A stretch of DNA of 64,000 bases, taken from Actinokineospora pegani (GTDB taxonomy: Bacteria > Actinomycetota > Actinomycetes > Mycobacteriales > Pseudonocardiaceae). A program made the translations under genes and the position numbers. Location: contig NZ_WHOL01000108.1 in the NCBI RefSeq assembly GCF_009745975.1, forward strand, positions 1 to 64,000. The letters are read 5' to 3'. Below are positions 1 to 13,039 of the stretch, in pieces. The notes beneath the pieces are model-generated. The model saw nothing but the letters and a program-made list of their open reading frames with translations, made no database searches and was not told the origin of the DNA. The first letter of the stretch is position 1. Each line of letters starts with the position of its first letter.

Positions 1-3069
<3,069 letters not shown>

Positions 3070-3162
3070 GCGTGGTCCTCCTTGACGTCTCTCGCGCTCA
3101 GGTCGGGCGATGTCCGGGGTCTGGGCACGGGACGCCAGCGGCCCGCGTGGAGTGCTCCGAGC

Positions 3163-3189
3163 CTAACAGTCCTGAAACGAGTAAGAAAC
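3163..3189. promoter_or_regulatory. GlnR-like binding site upstream of gltB
   Basis: Three pentamers in helical phase can be read on the plus strand: CTAAC at 3163-3167, GAAAC at 3174-3178 and GAAAC at 3185-3189, each separated by six bases. This fits the actinobacterial GlnR pattern gTnAc-n6-GaAAc-n6. The site lies about 95-120 bp upstream of the gltB start. Nitrogen control of gltB by GlnR is known in relatives; that it acts here is inference. Confidence 0.45.
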
Positions 3190-3288
3190 CGACGTCACAC
3201 CCGCGGTGGCGGGTCCGGCCGGGGTGACCAGCGCTTCGGGGGCGGCTCCCCGGCGCGCACCGCTTGCGGCTGCTAGCGTTCCGGTCCC

Positions 3289-4212
3289 GTGACCCCCCGC
3301 CGCGTCCGTCCCGCCGTCCTGCTGGCCGCCCTCGCCGCCCTCGCGCTCGGCGGCTGCGCCACCCGCGAGGACACCGCCGCTCCCCCGCCGACCGAGGTCC
3401 CCGGGGCCGTCTTCCCGGTGACGGTCACCCCGCCCGGCGGGCAGCCGCTGACGCTCGACGAGCGGCCGGAGCGGATCGTGTCGCTGTCCTCTTCGGCCAC
3501 CGAGGGCCTGTACGCGATCGGCGCGGGCGCGCGGGTCGTGGCCGTGGACGACCAGTCGAACTTCCCCGCCGAGGCACCCAGGACCGACCTGTCCGGCCTG
3601 ACGCCCAACGTGGAGGCCATCGCCGAGCGGACCCCGGACCTGGTGATCGCCTCGGGCGACCCGGGCGGCCTGGTCGACGGCTTGGCCAAGGTCGGCGTCC
3701 CGGTCCTGCTGCTCACCGCGGCGACCACGGTGGACGACGTCTACACCCAGCTCGACGTCCTCGGCGACGCCACCGGCCACCCGGCCGACGAGCTGGTCGC
3801 GCGGATGCGGTCCGACATCGACGCGATCGTCCGCGACGCGCCGAAGGCGGACCTGACCTACTACCACGAGCTCGACCCCGGCCTCTACAGCGCGACGTCG
3901 AAGACCTTCATCGGGCAGGTCTACGGCCTGTTCGGCCTCGAGAACATCGCCGACGAGGCGGACTCCACCGGCTCCGGCTACCCGCAGCTCTCCGCCGAGT
4001 ACGTCATCAAGGCCAACCCGGCGCTGGTCTTCCTGGCCGACAGCTTGTGCTGCGGGCAGTCCGCGCGGACCGTCGGGGAGCGCCCGGGGTGGTCCGAGGT
4101 GGACGCGGTGAAGTCCGGCCGGGTCATCGCCCTCGACGACGACATCGCCTCCCGCTGGGGCCCACGCGTGGTCGACCTCGTCCGCGCGGTGGGCGACGCG
4201 GTCAAGCGCTAG
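3289..4212 (+). CDS. ABC importer substrate-binding lipoprotein (cobalamin/siderophore/F420-0 class)
   Basis: This is a BtuF/FepB-type (helical-backbone, class III) binding protein of 307 aa. A signal peptide ends in the lipobox LGGC, so it should be a membrane-anchored lipoprotein outside the cell. The body carries the typical ERIVSLSSSATEGLYAIGAG start of the fold and TPDLVIAS. A vicinal cysteine pair (Cys254-Cys255, in ADSLCCGQSA) near the C-terminus is unusual for generic BtuF. As I recall, it is shared with the actinobacterial three-gene cassette proposed to import F420-0. The GTG start is chosen because it gives the whole signal peptide. The permease follows with no gap. The ligand is not provable from sequence: cobalamin, heme, siderophore and F420-0 all remain possible. 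Confidence 0.85.
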   Translation: MTPRRVRPAVLLAALAALALGGCATREDTAAPPPTEVPGAVFPVTVTPPGGQPLTLDERPERIVSLSSSATEGLYAIGAGARVVAVDDQSNFPAEAPRTDLSGLTPNVEAIAERTPDLVIASGDPGGLVDGLAKVGVPVLLLTAATTVDDVYTQLDVLGDATGHPADELVARMRSDIDAIVRDAPKADLTYYHELDPGLYSATSKTFIGQVYGLFGLENIADEADSTGSGYPQLSAEYVIKANPALVFLADSLCCGQSARTVGERPGWSEVDAVKSGRVIALDDDIASRWGPRVVDLVRAVGDAVKR

Positions 4213-5226
4213 GTGGCGCCCCGCACCCGCCTCACCCCCGGCGTCCTGCTCGCCGCCCTGGCCCTGCTCGTCGCCTCGGTCGCGGGCGCGACGCTGATCG
4301 GCGCCGCCGGGCTGGGCTGGCAGCGGGTGGTCGGCGAGGTCTGGGCGCAGCTCACCGGCGGGGTGTCGCCGCTGTCGGCGCGCGAGGCCGCGATCGTGTG
4401 GCAGGTGCGGCTGCCCAGGGTGCTGCTGGCCGGGCTGGTCGGCGCGGCGCTGGCGGTGTCCGGCGCGGCCTACCAGGGCGTGTTCCGCAACCCGCTGGCC
4501 GACCCGTACCTGCTGGGCGCGGCGGCCGGGGCGGGGCTGGCGGCGACGCTCGTCGTGGTCACCTCGGCGGGCCCGGCGGTCGTGCCGGTGGCCGCCTTCG
4601 CGGGCGCGCTGGGCGGTGTCGGTCTGACCTGGGTGCTCAGCGGCGTGGCCGGGGGCGGCACGGCGGTGCTGCTGCTGGCGGGCGTGGCCGTGGCCGCCTT
4701 CCTGACCGCCGTGCAGACGTTCGTGCAGCAGCTCGACGCCGACACGATCGCCCGGGTCTACACGTGGATGCTGGGCGGGCTCAACACCAGCGGCTGGGAC
4801 CAGGTGCTGCGCACGCTGCCCTACGTGGCGGTGTCGGCCGTGGCGCTGTGCGTCTGCGCGCGGCTGCTGGACGTGCTCTCGCTCGGCGACGAGGAGGCGG
4901 CGTCGCTGGGCGTGCGGCCGGGCCGGGTGCGCCTGCTGGTGCTGCTCGCGGCGTCGCTGGCCACGGCGGCGGCGGTGTCGGCTGGCGGCCTGATCGGGTT
5001 CGTCGGGATCGTCGTGCCGCACGTGGTCCGGCTGCTGGCCGGGGTGGGGCACCGGGTGGTGGTGCCGCTGTCGCTGCTGGGCGGGGCGGTGTTCCTGATC
5101 GCCGCCGACCAGGTGGCGCGGACGGTGCTGGCGCCAGCGGAGCTGCCGCTGGGAGTGGTCACGGCGGTGGTCGGGGCGCCGTTCTTCGCGCTGGTCCTGC
5201 GGCAGCGGCGGGAGCGGGTCCGGTGA
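4213..5226 (+). CDS. ABC importer permease, FecCD/BtuC family
   Basis: A 337-aa polytopic inner-membrane subunit of the FecCD family, which normally has about ten helices. Hydrophobic segments run throughout. Family signatures visible are the GAALAVSGAAYQGVFRNPLADPYLLG stretch (written here only as family-typical: an AxxG-rich helix followed by NPLADPxLLG) and the C-terminal GLIGFVGIVVPHVVRLL coupling region. The GTG start lies directly after the TAG of the binding-protein gene (zero spacing), and the end overlaps the ATPase start by GTGA. These features imply one transcript and translational coupling. It would form a homodimer with two ATPase subunits. Confidence 0.92.
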   Translation: MAPRTRLTPGVLLAALALLVASVAGATLIGAAGLGWQRVVGEVWAQLTGGVSPLSAREAAIVWQVRLPRVLLAGLVGAALAVSGAAYQGVFRNPLADPYLLGAAAGAGLAATLVVVTSAGPAVVPVAAFAGALGGVGLTWVLSGVAGGGTAVLLLAGVAVAAFLTAVQTFVQQLDADTIARVYTWMLGGLNTSGWDQVLRTLPYVAVSAVALCVCARLLDVLSLGDEEAASLGVRPGRVRLLVLLAASLATAAAVSAGGLIGFVGIVVPHVVRLLAGVGHRVVVPLSLLGGAVFLIAADQVARTVLAPAELPLGVVTAVVGAPFFALVLRQRRERVR

Positions 5227-6035
5227 GCCGGGGGGACACCGTCGAGCTGCGGGACGTGTCGGTGGGCTACGGCGGGCCGCCCGCGGTCGCGGGGGTGTCG
5301 GTCGAGGTCCCCGGCGGCGGGTGGCTGGCCGTCGTCGGGCCCAACGGGGCGGGCAAGTCGACGCTGCTCAAGGGGATCGCGGGCGTGGTGCGGGCGGAGG
5401 GCTCGATCGTGGTGGGCGGGCAGCCGCTGGCGGCGCTGCCCGCGCGGGAGCGGGCGCGCGTGCTCGGGTACGCCCCGCAGGTCGCGGTCGTGCCCGACGG
5501 GCTCACGGTGACCGACTACGTGCTGCTGGGCCGCACCCCGCACCTGGGCAGGCTGGCCAAGGAGGGCAGGCGGGACCGGGCCATCGCCGCCGATGTCGTC
5601 GAGCGCCTCGACCTGACCCGGCTGGCCCACCGCGAGCTGCGCACCCTGTCCGGCGGCGAGCGCCAGCGCGCCCTGCTCGGCCGGGTCCTCGCCCAGCAGC
5701 CGCGCGTGCTGCTGCTCGACGAGCCCACCACCGGCCTGGACATCGGCCACGCCCAGGCCCTGCTGGACCTGGTCGACCGGCTGCGCGCCGAGGACGGCGC
5801 CACGGTCATCACCACCCTGCACGACCTGGTTTTCACCGCCCAGTACGCCGACCGGGTGCTACTGCTCGACCAGGGCGCCCCGGTCGCGTCCGGGACCCCG
5901 GAGCAGGTGCTCACCGAGGCGAACACCACCCGCCACTACAGCGCCGCGGTGGAGGTCCTGCGCACCTCGGCGGGCGACCCGGTCGTCGTGCCCGCGCGCC
6001 GCAGGTCGTTGCGTGCGGATGACGGTATTATCTGA
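5223..6035 (+). CDS. ABC importer ATP-binding protein, FepC/BtuD family
   Basis: 270 aa. It powers the importer encoded by the two preceding genes. Visible motifs in order are Walker A (GPNGAGKST, about residues 38-46), the Q-loop region (YAPQVAVVPDG), the ABC signature LSGGERQRALLGR, Walker B (VLLLDEPTTGLD) and the switch His (TTLHDL). The GTG start at 5223 overlaps the permease stop by four bases. The tail after the nucleotide-binding fold is short and polar (RRRSLRADDGII). The next gene begins 124 bp downstream with its own ribosome site and is probably a separate unit. Confidence 0.93.
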   Translation: MSRGDTVELRDVSVGYGGPPAVAGVSVEVPGGGWLAVVGPNGAGKSTLLKGIAGVVRAEGSIVVGGQPLAALPARERARVLGYAPQVAVVPDGLTVTDYVLLGRTPHLGRLAKEGRRDRAIAADVVERLDLTRLAHRELRTLSGGERQRALLGRVLAQQPRVLLLDEPTTGLDIGHAQALLDLVDRLRAEDGATVITTLHDLVFTAQYADRVLLLDQGAPVASGTPEQVLTEANTTRHYSAAVEVLRTSAGDPVVVPARRRSLRADDGII

Positions 6036-6159
6036 ACTTTCCGCGCAGGTCGTGAGCACTTTCCCACGCCAAGAAAGCCGCTCTTCCGCACGCTGGCACA
6101 TGTGCGCTTCACTCCGCATCGGCAACACGTTCGCCACCACCACGATCTGAGGGAGCTCT

Positions 6160-7266
6160 ATGCGTAGGAGAAGACTCGCAGCCGCGCTCGCGGCTGTGGC
6201 GATCGCGGCGGGTTCAGCCGTCCTGCTCACGAACGGGTCGGCCACCGCGGCCGAGACCATCCGGCTGGAGAAAGAGCAGACGATCTACTGCAACCCCACC
6301 CTCCCCGGTTTGCCGGAGGTCCGGGGGTACTCGGCGATGTACGTCCGGATGGACGTGCCCGCGTCCGGGGTCGTGGGCCAGCGCAGCGCGCCGATACCGT
6401 GGCAGGCCTCGGGAGTCCTCCAGTTCGACCTCTCCGAGGGCAGCGTGCTGCGCACCGCGTTCGAGCAGGAGGGCGCCACGAGCTACCTGACCGAGTATGA
6501 GGCGCGTTTCTTCCTCAACGAGGGCTACCGGGAGCTCGTTCGGCTGCGGTTCAGCGGTGAGACCGAGCTGAGCACCGGGCAGGCGCGGGCATCCGGCTCC
6601 GGCGAGCTGCCCGGCCTGCTGCCGACGGGGGCGGGCAGGGACAGGGTGGCCATCGCGTCCAACTACCACAGCGTGCAGATCACCCCGCGCAAGGCGGACG
6701 GCTCCCCCACCTCCTACGGCACCATCCAGGTGATGTGCGTCCACTCGCCGGACATCCCCGCGTGGTACTGGTACGACGTCGTGGCGGCGCCGACCAGCAC
6801 CGAGCACGTCGTCACCGCGCGCACCGAGACCGCGGGCGGCGCCACCGACCTGGGCGCGGGCTCGCTCACCCTCACCAAGGGCGCCGCGGGCGCCGTCACC
6901 GGCGAACTGGCCCTGCCCCAGACCGGAACCGCCGCCCCACCTCTGCTCGGCGTCATCCCCGCCGCGGCCGAGGTCCTGCTGACCCCGGGCCCCGTCACCG
7001 GCACCGCGACCGGCCTCACGGCCCCAGTCACCGTCACCATCCCCGGCCTGGCGGTTCTGGGCTTCCCACTGTTCAAGGACAAGACCACCTGCACGGCCAC
7101 GACGACGCTGACGCTCACCCCGGAAGCCGGGTTCACCGTCGTCGGCGGCGGCACACTGACCGGCCGCTACGACCTCCCGGCTTTCACCGGCTGCGGCGCC
7201 TTCACCCCACTGGTCACCTCGCTGTTCTCCCACCCCGGCAACACCGTTGCCATCACCACGAGCTGA
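6160..7266 (+). CDS. Secreted protein of unknown function, first of a tandem pair
   Basis: 368 aa with a classical signal peptide: a twin basic start (MRRRRLAAALAAVAIAAG) and a likely cleavage after ATA near residue 30. There is no lipobox and no C-terminal anchor, so it should be released or wall-associated. The mature part is rich in Thr, Gly and Pro with beta-strand character and contains two Cys-bearing regions (IYCNP near the start, and KTTCTAT with FTGCG near the end) that may form disulfides. It resembles the DUF6801 type of actinobacterial secreted proteins, but I do not claim this firmly. The ATG at 6160 follows GAGGGAG. It is 40-50% alike to the next gene over the last 150 residues. 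Confidence 0.75.
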   Translation: MRRRRLAAALAAVAIAAGSAVLLTNGSATAAETIRLEKEQTIYCNPTLPGLPEVRGYSAMYVRMDVPASGVVGQRSAPIPWQASGVLQFDLSEGSVLRTAFEQEGATSYLTEYEARFFLNEGYRELVRLRFSGETELSTGQARASGSGELPGLLPTGAGRDRVAIASNYHSVQITPRKADGSPTSYGTIQVMCVHSPDIPAWYWYDVVAAPTSTEHVVTARTETAGGATDLGAGSLTLTKGAAGAVTGELALPQTGTAAPPLLGVIPAAAEVLLTPGPVTGTATGLTAPVTVTIPGLAVLGFPLFKDKTTCTATTTLTLTPEAGFTVVGGGTLTGRYDLPAFTGCGAFTPLVTSLFSHPGNTVAITTS

Positions 7267-7276
7267 GAGGCACGCC

Positions 7277-8374
7277 ATGCGCAAACGCAGACTTGCCGCG
7301 CTCCTCGCCGCGATCGCCACGGCGGCGGGCAGCGTCGTCCTGCTCACCAGCGGACCGGCCTCGGCCGGGACTGTGCGGATCGAGCGGACCGGAAGCCGCC
7401 CGCTCTGCACGGTGACGGCGGCGGGCGTCTCCAGCGCCGACTGGAGCGGTGACTTCAACGTCACCCTGGACCTGCCCGACACCGCCGTGGTGAACGTGCC
7501 GACAGCGCCATCGCCGTACTCGGCCACCGGCAGCCTGCGGCTGAACATGGCCCCCGGGAGCCCCCTCCACGACGTCGTGGCGGCGGCAGGGGCCACGACG
7601 ATCGCCGCGGAGTACGTCGTCCCCCTGGACCACACGCAGGGCTCGCCGTCGTCTGTGTCCTTCGCGCTCAGCGGCACCGCCCCGCTCGGCGCCGACACCC
7701 TCTCCCTCAACGGCTCGGGCGAACTCCCCCCGCTGACCTTCGTCGGCATCGGAGAGCGCCACACCCTCACCTACTGGCTCACCTTCGACTGGACCCTGAC
7801 ACCGCTCAAGGCTGACGGGACGCCGACAGCGCTAGGAGACCTCGGGGTCTCCTGCATCCCCCCGCCCCCCGGCGGCTTCTCCTGGCACACCGTCCAGGTT
7901 CTCCCCGCGCCCGCGCCCGTCAAGCACGTCGTCAGCGCCACCACCGGCCTGGCTGGCGGCCAGACCGACCTCGGCCAGGGATCGCTCACGCTCAACGAGG
8001 GCAGCACCGGCACCCTCGCCCTGCCTGACACCGGCACGGCGTCACCGACGCTGTTCGGCTTCTTCCCGGCCTCGGCGATGGTGCGGCTCACCCCGGGCCC
8101 GCTGACCGGCACCCCGACGGGCCTGACCGCGCCGCTGACCGTCTCCGTGCCGGATCTCGCCGTCCTGGGTCTGCCGCTGCTCAAGGGCAAGACGTCCTGC
8201 ACCAGCAAGACGACGCTCACCCTGACCCAGGCCGAGGGTTTCACCGTCGCGAACGGCGGCACGCTCAACGGCACCTACGACCTGCCCGCGTTCACCGGCT
8301 GCGGCCCCCACAACGGGCTGGTCAGCTCCCTGTTCTCCCGCCCCGGCAACACCCTGGCGGTGAGCACCGCCTGA
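7277..8374 (+). CDS. Secreted protein of unknown function, second of a tandem pair
   Basis: 365 aa, a paralogue of the gene ending 10 bp upstream. Shared features are a signal peptide beginning MRKRRLAALLAAIATAAG, a repeat of T-G-L-T-A-P near residue 280, then the LAVLG(L/F)PL(L/F)K segment, a K-T-(T/S)-C-T motif, GG-T-L-(T/N)-G-x-YDLPAFTGCG and the closing SLFS-PGNT. The ATG at 7277 is preferred over an upstream in-frame GTG at 7247 because it has GAGAGG just before it and starts the signal peptide. The two genes look like a duplication, probably co-transcribed and ended by the hairpin at 8385. Function unknown. Confidence 0.75.
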   Translation: MRKRRLAALLAAIATAAGSVVLLTSGPASAGTVRIERTGSRPLCTVTAAGVSSADWSGDFNVTLDLPDTAVVNVPTAPSPYSATGSLRLNMAPGSPLHDVVAAAGATTIAAEYVVPLDHTQGSPSSVSFALSGTAPLGADTLSLNGSGELPPLTFVGIGERHTLTYWLTFDWTLTPLKADGTPTALGDLGVSCIPPPPGGFSWHTVQVLPAPAPVKHVVSATTGLAGGQTDLGQGSLTLNEGSTGTLALPDTGTASPTLFGFFPASAMVRLTPGPLTGTPTGLTAPLTVSVPDLAVLGLPLLKGKTSCTSKTTLTLTQAEGFTVANGGTLNGTYDLPAFTGCGPHNGLVSSLFSRPGNTLAVSTA

Positions 8375-8384
8375 TCCTGCGCGA

Positions 8385-8430
8385 ACAACAAGACCGCCGC
8401 ACCCGTTCCCGGGTGCGGCGGTCTTGTTGT
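8385..8430. terminator. Strong bidirectional hairpin terminator
   Basis: A perfect 21-bp stem (8385-8405 with 8410-8430) encloses a TTCC loop. It lies between the convergent ends of the secreted-protein pair (8374) and lgt (8443). The arms begin ACAACAAGACC and end GGTCTTGTTGT, so a T-rich run follows on either strand. It should stop transcription in both directions. Confidence 0.9.
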
Positions 8431-8442
8431 GTCCGGCGGCGC

Positions 8443-9486
8443 CTACTCGGCCTTGTCGGTGGCCTTCTCGGGCTTGTCGGCAGTCGGCTCGGCGGCGTCC
8501 TCGGTGGTCTCGGGGGCCGCGGTGGCCCCGGGACTCGGCTCGGGGTCCTCGTCCGGCTTCTCCGAGGTGCCCGGCACCTCGTCGACGGGGATGACCGCGA
8601 CGGGCTCCCGGGTGAGGACCTCGCGGGGGCCGCGCTTGGCGGCGAGGACGAAGTAGACGACCGCGCCGATGAAGACCAGGGCCGAGACCCAGACGTTGAT
8701 GCGCAGGCCCAGGACCATGGTGGCGTCGTCGGTGCGCAGCATCTCGATGAAGCCGCGGCCCAGGGTGTAGCCGGCGACGTAGAGGGCGAACGCGCGGCCG
8801 TGGCCCAGGCGGAGCCTGTGGTCGACGACGACGACGAGCAGGGCGACCAGCAGGTTCCAGACCAGCTCGTAGAGGAACGTCGGGTGCACCGGGCTGCCAT
8901 CGATGAGCGTGTGGTCGAGCGCCACACCGTTGAGCTTGTCCGGGATGCCCGCCTCGTTGACGCGCTGGTAGAGCTCGAGGCCCCACGGCAGGGTCGTCGG
9001 ACCGCCGTAGAGCTCCTGGTTGAAGTAGTTGCCGATGCGGCCGACGGCCTGGGCGGTGACGATGCCCGGGGCGATCGCGTCGGCGAAGACGGGCAGCGGG
9101 ATCTTCTTGCGGCGGCAGGCGATCCAGGCGCCCACCGCGCCCAGCGCGATGGCGCCCCAGATGCCGAGGCCGCCGTCCCAGATCTTCAGCGCGTTGAGCG
9201 GGTTCTTGCCCTCGCCGAAGTACCGGTAGTAGTCCGTGGCGACGTGGTAGAGCCTGCCGCCGACGAGCCCGAAGGGCACCGCCCACACCGCGATGTCGGT
9301 GACCGCGCCCTTCTCGCCACCCCGGGCCTGGAACCGCTTCTCACCCCAGGCAATCGCGATCACGATGCCCAGGATGATGCACAGCGCGTACGCCCTGATC
9401 GGGATGGTCAGGAACCCGAGATCGATCTCCCACACGCCCCGGTCCGGGCTGGGGATGGACGCGAGTACCCGCGAGGAAGCGCTCAT
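8443..9486 (-). CDS. lgt: Prolipoprotein diacylglyceryl transferase
   Basis: This membrane enzyme moves diacylglycerol from phosphatidylglycerol onto the lipobox cysteine of prolipoproteins. 347 aa with about seven hydrophobic segments. The Lgt signature is clear: GRIGNYFNQELYGGPT, preceded by WDGGLGIWGA and followed by HPTFLYE. A C-terminal cytoplasmic tail of about 70 residues, rich in Glu, Pro, Ala and Thr and ending in lysine-rich repeats, is longer than in E. coli and common in actinobacteria. ATG 9486 is used; GTG codons just upstream are alternatives. It sits downstream of trpA on the same strand with a 32-bp gap and probably ends that transcript. Confidence 0.96.
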   Translation of the reverse strand: MSASSRVLASIPSPDRGVWEIDLGFLTIPIRAYALCIILGIVIAIAWGEKRFQARGGEKGAVTDIAVWAVPFGLVGGRLYHVATDYYRYFGEGKNPLNALKIWDGGLGIWGAIALGAVGAWIACRRKKIPLPVFADAIAPGIVTAQAVGRIGNYFNQELYGGPTTLPWGLELYQRVNEAGIPDKLNGVALDHTLIDGSPVHPTFLYELVWNLLVALLVVVVDHRLRLGHGRAFALYVAGYTLGRGFIEMLRTDDATMVLGLRINVWVSALVFIGAVVYFVLAAKRGPREVLTREPVAVIPVDEVPGTSEKPDEDPEPSPGATAAPETTEDAAEPTADKPEKATDKAE

Positions 9487-9518
9487 CACGGGCACACCGT
9501 AACGGGACCGCCCCGGGG

Positions 9519-10312
9519 TCAGCCGATCGGGGCTGGGGTGCGGCGCACGCCCTCGGCCAGTTCGGCGGTGAGCGCGCGCACCGCGTCGACGCCGGTCGCG
9601 GCGGCGGTGACGAACGCCGAGCCGACGATCACCGCGTCGGCGAACCCGGCGACCTGCGCGGCCTGCTCGCCGGAGCGCACGCCCAGGCCGACGCCGACCG
9701 GCAGCGAGGTGTGCGCGCGGACCCGCGAGACCAGGGTCTGCGCGCCCACGCCGACGACGTCGCGGGCGCCGGTGACGCCCATGACCGCGGTCGCGTAGAC
9801 GAACCCGGACGTCGCGGCCACGGTGCTGGCGATGCGCTCCTCGGACGACGAGGGGGCGACCAGGAAGGTCCGGTCCAGGCCGTGCGCGGTCGAGGCCTCG
9901 AGCCACAGCTCGGCCTCGTCCGGGATCAGGTCGGGGGTGATCAGCCCGAGCCCGCCCGCGGCGGCCAGGTCGCGGGAGAACGCGTCGACGCCGTAGCGCA
10001 GCACCGGGTTGAAGTAGGTCATCACCACGGCCCTGCCGCCCGCCGCCGACACCGCCTCGACGGTGCGGAAGACGTCGCGCAGCCGGAAGCCCGCGCGCAG
10101 CGCCTCGTCGGCGGCGGCCTGGATGGTGGGGCCGTCCAGCACCGGGTCGGAGTAGGGCACGCCCACCTCGACCAGGTCGCAGCCTGCCTCGACCATCGCC
10201 GTGAGCAGCTCGATCGAGCCGTCGACGGTGGGGTACCCGGCGGGCAGGTACCCGATCAGCGCACCCCGGCCCTGCTCGTTGACCCCAGCGAACAGGTCGT
10301 CCAACGCGCTCA

Positions 10313-10313
<1 letters not shown>
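9519..10313 (-). CDS. trpA: Tryptophan synthase alpha chain
   Basis: It cleaves indole-3-glycerol phosphate to indole and glyceraldehyde-3-phosphate and passes indole to TrpB. 264 aa, normal length. TIM-barrel landmarks are LIGYLPAGYPT, the catalytic Asp in VEVGVPYSDPVLDGPTIQ, MTYFNPVL, the LVAPSSS loop and GVGLGVRSGEQ. The catalytic Glu position near AGYPT is replaced in the readable stretch by the local context DGSIELL, as in other actinobacterial TrpA. The start overlaps the trpB stop by one base (TGATG), indicating coupling. Confidence 0.97.
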
Positions 10314-11565
<1,252 letters not shown>

Positions 11566-11569
<4 letters not shown>

Positions 11570-12375
11570 CGGCTCGGCCTCGGGCACGCCGGGTGCGAGC
11601 CCGCCGTCACCAGTTGCACCAGCGCCGCCTTCGGGTCGTCGGTGGTGACCAGGCCCTCGCCGACGAGCACGGCGTCCGCGCCCGCCCCGGCGTAGGTCAT
11701 CAGGTCGCTGGGGCCGCGCACGCCGGACTCGGCGATCTTGACCACGTCGGCGGGCAGGCCGGGGGCCAGCCTGCCGAACACGTCCCGGTCGACCTCCAGG
11801 GTGCGCAGGTCGCGGGCGTTGACGCCGATGACCTTGGCGCCCGCCTCGAGCGCGCGGTCGGCCTCCTCCGCGGTGTGCACCTCGACCAGCGCGGTCATCC
11901 CGAGGGACTCCACCCGGTCGAGCAGCGACTCCAGCGCGGGCTGCTCCAGCGCGGCCACGATCAGCAGCACCACGTCCGCGCCGTGCGCGCGGGCCTCGTG
12001 CACCTGGTACGGGCTGACCACGAAGTCCTTGCGCAGCAGGGGGATGTCGACCTTGGCCCGCACGGCGTCGAAGTCGGCCAGCGAGCCGCCGAAGCGGCGC
12101 TGCTCGGTGAGCACGCTGATCACCCTGGCCCCCGCGGCGGCGTAGTCGTGCGCCAGCGCGGCCGGGTCGGCGATGGCCGCCAGGTCGCCCCGCGACGGGC
12201 TGCGCCGCTTGACCTCGGCGATCACGCCGACGTCGGTGCCGCGCAGCGCGGTGTAGGCGTCCAGCGGGGGCGCGGCCTTCGCCGCCGCCGCCTTGATCGC
12301 CTCGAAGCTGACCGACGCCTCGCGCGCGGCGAGGTCCTCCCGGACACCCTCGACGATCGACTCCAGGACGTTCAT
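11566..12375 (-). CDS. trpC: Indole-3-glycerol phosphate synthase
   Basis: It closes the indole ring of carboxyphenylamino-deoxyribulose phosphate. 269 aa, a monofunctional barrel. Landmarks are [13 protein letters not shown] with the catalytic Glu/Lys, [30 protein letters not shown] and KIAESGV. The ATG at 12375 opens the gene. The 136-bp gap upstream, holding a tandem repeat and a small hairpin, separates it from the membrane-protein gene, so a second promoter before trpC is possible. No trpF or trpD lies in this operon. Confidence 0.98.
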
Positions 12376-12402
12376 CGGACGTCCCGCCTCGACGTCGCGC
12401 CG

Positions 12403-12438
12403 GTGTAGTCCCTCACGAGCGTGTAGTCCCTCACAAGC
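12403..12438. repeat. 18-bp tandem repeat in the trpC leader
   Basis: GTGTAGTCCCTCACGAGC (12403-12420) is followed immediately by the same unit with one change, A for G at position 15 (12421-12438). It lies 28-63 bp upstream of the trpC start. A short hairpin (12476-12492, 6-bp stem) lies farther upstream. It could be a tandem regulator site or a recent slip duplication. Confidence 0.85.
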
Positions 12439-12511
12439 ACTGCCCCTTCCCGCCGAAGTGATGCTAACTCCGGGCCTCCCGCACCCCGGGAGCCGGGTCC
12501 ACGCCGCCCCT

Positions 12512-13039
12512 TCACTTCCCCGCCGTCGGGTCCTCGCCCTCCGACAGCGCCTGCCACAGGTCGTCGCCCCCGCGCGCGGCCTCCTTGGCCGCCCCCGGCG
12601 CCGCGTACCGGGCGCCCATCGCGGGCAGCCTGCCCGCCACGAGGGCCAGGACGACCCCCGCCGCGGCCAGCACGGCCCCGGCCGCGACCAGGGCCAGCAC
12701 CGGCCACGCGGTGTCCGCGCCGCCGGCGACCGCGCCCACCACCGCCACCGCCCCCGCGCCCACCAGCAGCACCCCGGCCACCCGCCGCAGCACCGGTCCC
12801 AGCGCCAGCGCCGCGGCCACCCCGGCCAGGGCGACCAGCGCCAGCGCCGTCACCGAGGGCACCGCCTCGGACACGGGCACGCGGGTCGTGGTGACCGCGC
12901 CGGTGCCCGGGGTGGTCGCGGTGACGTGCGACCAGGTCAGCCCGGAGGCGCCCCACAGCCCCGCCGCGGCCAGCAGCAGCAGGCCCACCACGATCCACAG
13001 TGGACGACGGGTGCGCGGTCCGGTCGCCGCCGGGGTCAC
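12512..13039 (-). CDS. Tryptophan-associated membrane protein (TIGR02234 type)
   Basis: A 175-aa integral membrane protein with four hydrophobic helices: [17 protein letters not shown], then two Ala/Val/Leu-rich segments in the middle, then [17 protein letters not shown]. The loop after the first helix contains GLTWSHV, as expected for the family encoded between trpE and trpC in actinobacteria (Rv1610 type). A cytoplasmic tail ends in [17 protein letters not shown]. The GTG start overlaps the trpE stop by GTGA, so it is co-translated with trpE. The biochemical role is unknown; transport or membrane linkage of tryptophan synthesis has been suggested only from context. Confidence 0.87.
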   Translation of the reverse strand: MTPAATGPRTRRPLWIVVGLLLLAAAGLWGASGLTWSHVTATTPGTGAVTTTRVPVSEAVPSVTALALVALAGVAAALALGPVLRRVAGVLLVGAGAVAVVGAVAGGADTAWPVLALVAAGAVLAAAGVVLALVAGRLPAMGARYAAPGAAKEAARGGDDLWQALSEGEDPTAGK

